DNA of 22,663 bases, from positions 1 to 22,663 of the forward strand of contig DAINOC010000038.1 of NCBI GenBank assembly GCA_036735565.1, written 5' to 3'. This document shows positions 21,264 to 22,663 of the stretch, one piece after another. The DNA comes from Coraliomargarita_B sp036735565 (lineage in GTDB: Bacteria > Verrucomicrobiota > Verrucomicrobiia > Opitutales > Coraliomargaritaceae). Position numbers and translations under genes: made by a program. Within the stretch, counting starts at the first letter, position 1. Each line of letters opens with the position of its first letter. The notes below the pieces were generated by a model that saw only the letters and a list, made by a program, of their open reading frames with translations, had not been told where the DNA came from and made no database searches.

Positions 21264-21989
21264 ATGCCCAAAACCGAACAACTGACGGCCATCACCTCGG
21301 CCCTCCGACTCGCGGATGCCGTGGACGGCCTCGCGTTTGGCTTGCCGACAACTCACATCTACAATCCGCTTCGCTATGCCTGGGCCGGGCATGAGGCCTA
21401 TTTGCGGCGCTACGCGGTCGGCTCGAAGAAGGTCATCTTCCTCGGGATGAACCCCGGGCCCTTCGGCATGGCGCAGATCGGTGTGCCCTTTGGTGAGATC
21501 GAGCTAGTGCGCGATTGGTTGGGCATTGAGGTGCCCATCGAGAAGCCGGCCATGGAACATCCCAAGCGGCCGGTCGAGGGCTTCGCCTGCGGCCGCAGCG
21601 AGGTGAGCGGTCGGCGGCTATGGGGCTGTTTCAAAGAGCGATTTGGGACGGCGGAGGCGTTTTTCCGGGACCATTTTGTGGCGAACTACTGCCCCCTCGT
21701 TTTTATGGAAGCCTCGGGTAAAAACCGCACGCCGGACAAGATGCCGACCGCCGAGGTGGAGCCGCTGTATGCGGCCTGTGATGCGCACCTGCGTGAGCTG
21801 GCCGATTGGCTGCGGCCGGACTGGGTGATCGGGGTGGGGGCCTTCGCGGAGGAGCGGGCCCGTGTGGCGCTGTCAGGGCGCGGTATTCGGACTGGACGGG
21901 TATTGCACCCCAGCCCGGCCAGCCCGGTCGCCAACCGCGGTTGGGCCGAGCAGGCGACACAGCAGCTCGAAGCGTTGGGACTGTGGTAG
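21264..21989 (+). CDS. SMUG1-family uracil-DNA glycosylase
   Basis: A base-excision repair enzyme that removes uracil and some oxidised pyrimidines from DNA. The 241-aa protein carries the two diagnostic SMUG1 motifs: GMNPGPFGMAQIGVPFGE (61-78), with Asn63 in the water-activating position, and HPSPASPVANRGW (215-227), with His215 and the DNA-intercalating loop. Other typical stretches are YNPLRYAW (33-40) and CGRSEVSGRRLWG (109-121). The motif wording distinguishes it from family 1 Ung and from family 4 UDGs; no iron-sulfur cysteines are arranged as in family 4. The family is common in animals and patchy in bacteria. It starts 73 bp after the SelT/W/H gene and may be on its own promoter. Confidence 0.93.
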   Translation: MPKTEQLTAITSALRLADAVDGLAFGLPTTHIYNPLRYAWAGHEAYLRRYAVGSKKVIFLGMNPGPFGMAQIGVPFGEIELVRDWLGIEVPIEKPAMEHPKRPVEGFACGRSEVSGRRLWGCFKERFGTAEAFFRDHFVANYCPLVFMEASGKNRTPDKMPTAEVEPLYAACDAHLRELADWLRPDWVIGVGAFAEERARVALSGRGIRTGRVLHPSPASPVANRGWAEQATQQLEALGLW

Positions 21990-22065
21990 GGCGTTGGAGC
22001 GGCGGACCGGGAATCGTCGCGGGAGATTTGAAGTTTTCCGCCGACTGGCTTTGCTTGTGAGCCTG

Positions 22066-22662
22066 ATGAAAAAAACTTCTATCCTCCTTCTTTCCGCCTT
22101 TTTCTTCGCTTCGCTACAGGCCGCAGTGCCAACCGGGGAAAAGGCCCCTGAGTTTACGCTGACCGATACTACCGGAACAGCACACAACCTTTCCGACTTC
22201 AACGGCGGCTACGTCGTGCTGGAGTGGACCAACCACGAGTGCCCATTCGTCGTCAAACACTACAGCGAGGGCCACATGCAGGCGCTGCAGAAGGAGATGA
22301 CCGATCAGGGTGTGGTCTGGCTGCAGATCATCTCGTCGGCCCCCGGCAAACAGGGCTACCTGAAGCCCGAAGCCGCCGAGTCGCTGCGCGCCGAGAATGG
22401 CCATGCTTCGACCGCCATGCTGCTGGATGCGACGGGTGAGGTCGGCCGCCTCTACGATGCCCGCACGACCCCGCACATGTATCTCATCGCACCGGACGGC
22501 ACTCTTGTTTATCAAGGCGCCATCGACAGTATCAAGTCCACCCGGGCCAGTGACGTCGAAAAGGCCACGAACTACGTGAAGGCCGCCTACGCGGCACATG
22601 TGGCCGGCGAGCCGATTGAGGCACCCACGACGGTTGCTTACGGGTGCAGTATCAAATACTAG
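22066..22662 (+). CDS. Exported PRX-like thioredoxin-fold protein (redoxin family)
   Basis: A 198-aa protein with a signal peptide at residues 1-19 (MKKTSILLLSAFFFASLQA) and a redoxin/AhpC-TSA-like domain: GEKAPEFTLTDTTG (24-37), YVVLEWTNHECPFVVKHY (49-66) with Cys59 in the peroxidatic-like position, and TTPHMYLIAPDGTLVYQGA with the cis-Pro loop. It fits the PRX_like1 subgroup, whose members often end in a GCSxKY motif, here YGCSIKY with Cys194. These are the only two cysteines in the protein. Its target is unknown, and localisation is likely periplasmic. The ATG at 22066 starts the signal peptide. The gene is complete, with its stop at 22660-22662, and lies 76 bp after the SMUG1 gene. Anything further downstream is outside the window. 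Confidence 0.9.
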   Translation: MKKTSILLLSAFFFASLQAAVPTGEKAPEFTLTDTTGTAHNLSDFNGGYVVLEWTNHECPFVVKHYSEGHMQALQKEMTDQGVVWLQIISSAPGKQGYLKPEAAESLRAENGHASTAMLLDATGEVGRLYDARTTPHMYLIAPDGTLVYQGAIDSIKSTRASDVEKATNYVKAAYAAHVAGEPIEAPTTVAYGCSIKY

Positions 22663-22663
22663 C

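Noticed and set aside
1..22663. CRISPR array, tRNA, rRNA or prophage genes
   Set aside because: No regularly spaced direct repeats, cloverleaf-like intergenic stretches, rRNA-like sequence or phage structural genes were seen. The gaps are short or filled by the inverted-repeat elements.

Overview
This is a GC-rich, gene-dense bacterial chromosome segment with no phage or plasmid genes. The mix of genes points to the PVC superphylum, most likely Verrucomicrobiota class Opitutae: a plant/cyanobacterial-type GlgC, a carboxynorspermidine decarboxylase, a DUF5597-type glycosidase, short palindromic repeats and almost no Shine-Dalgarno sequences. That placement is inference from gene style, not a database match.

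Layout. (1) 3-3218: glmS (-) and glgC (+) diverge from a 69-bp spacer. One makes glucosamine-6-P for the cell wall, the other ADP-glucose for glycogen. (2) 3219-3408: a MITE-like element starts directly after the glgC stop. (3) 3452-6870: glycerol catabolism, glpK-glpD (-), preceded by a small unrecognised ORF. (4) 7078-8756: a two-domain universal stress protein (+) and lgt (-), which converge and overlap by 28 bp. (5) 8865-9052: a second MITE-like element of the same family, with a perfect 21-bp inverted repeat and 4-bp direct flanks. (6) 9138-11268: a secreted coiled-coil/LysM protein, parB and an EVE-domain protein (+). (7) 11315-13662: nspC followed by a soluble cNMP-binding histidine kinase (-). 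(8) 13725-16428: hisC-hisB-aldo/keto reductase (+), overlapping or closely spaced. (9) 16429-17330: a third repeat element, then a hicB-hicA toxin-antitoxin pair. (10) 17331-19053: a secreted beta-galactosidase-like glycosidase with a clear intrinsic terminator. (11) 19138-21190: folP-folB-folK and a SelT/SelW/SelH-type thiol protein. (12) 21264-22662: a SMUG1-family uracil-DNA glycosylase and an exported PRX-like redoxin.

Most of the window is housekeeping: amino-sugar and glycogen metabolism, glycerol entry, lipoprotein maturation, chromosome segregation, histidine, polyamine and folate synthesis. The accessory signal lies in the intergenic spaces. These hold at least two structurally different families of short inverted-repeat elements, one of them present twice. 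The hicBA pair and the glycosidase lie together downstream of the third element. I found no rRNA, tRNA, CRISPR array, riboswitch or full-length transposase gene. I did not find a clearly undescribed multigene system. The best leads are the MITE family, the nspC/cNMP-kinase pair and the possible regulator remnant in front of glpK.
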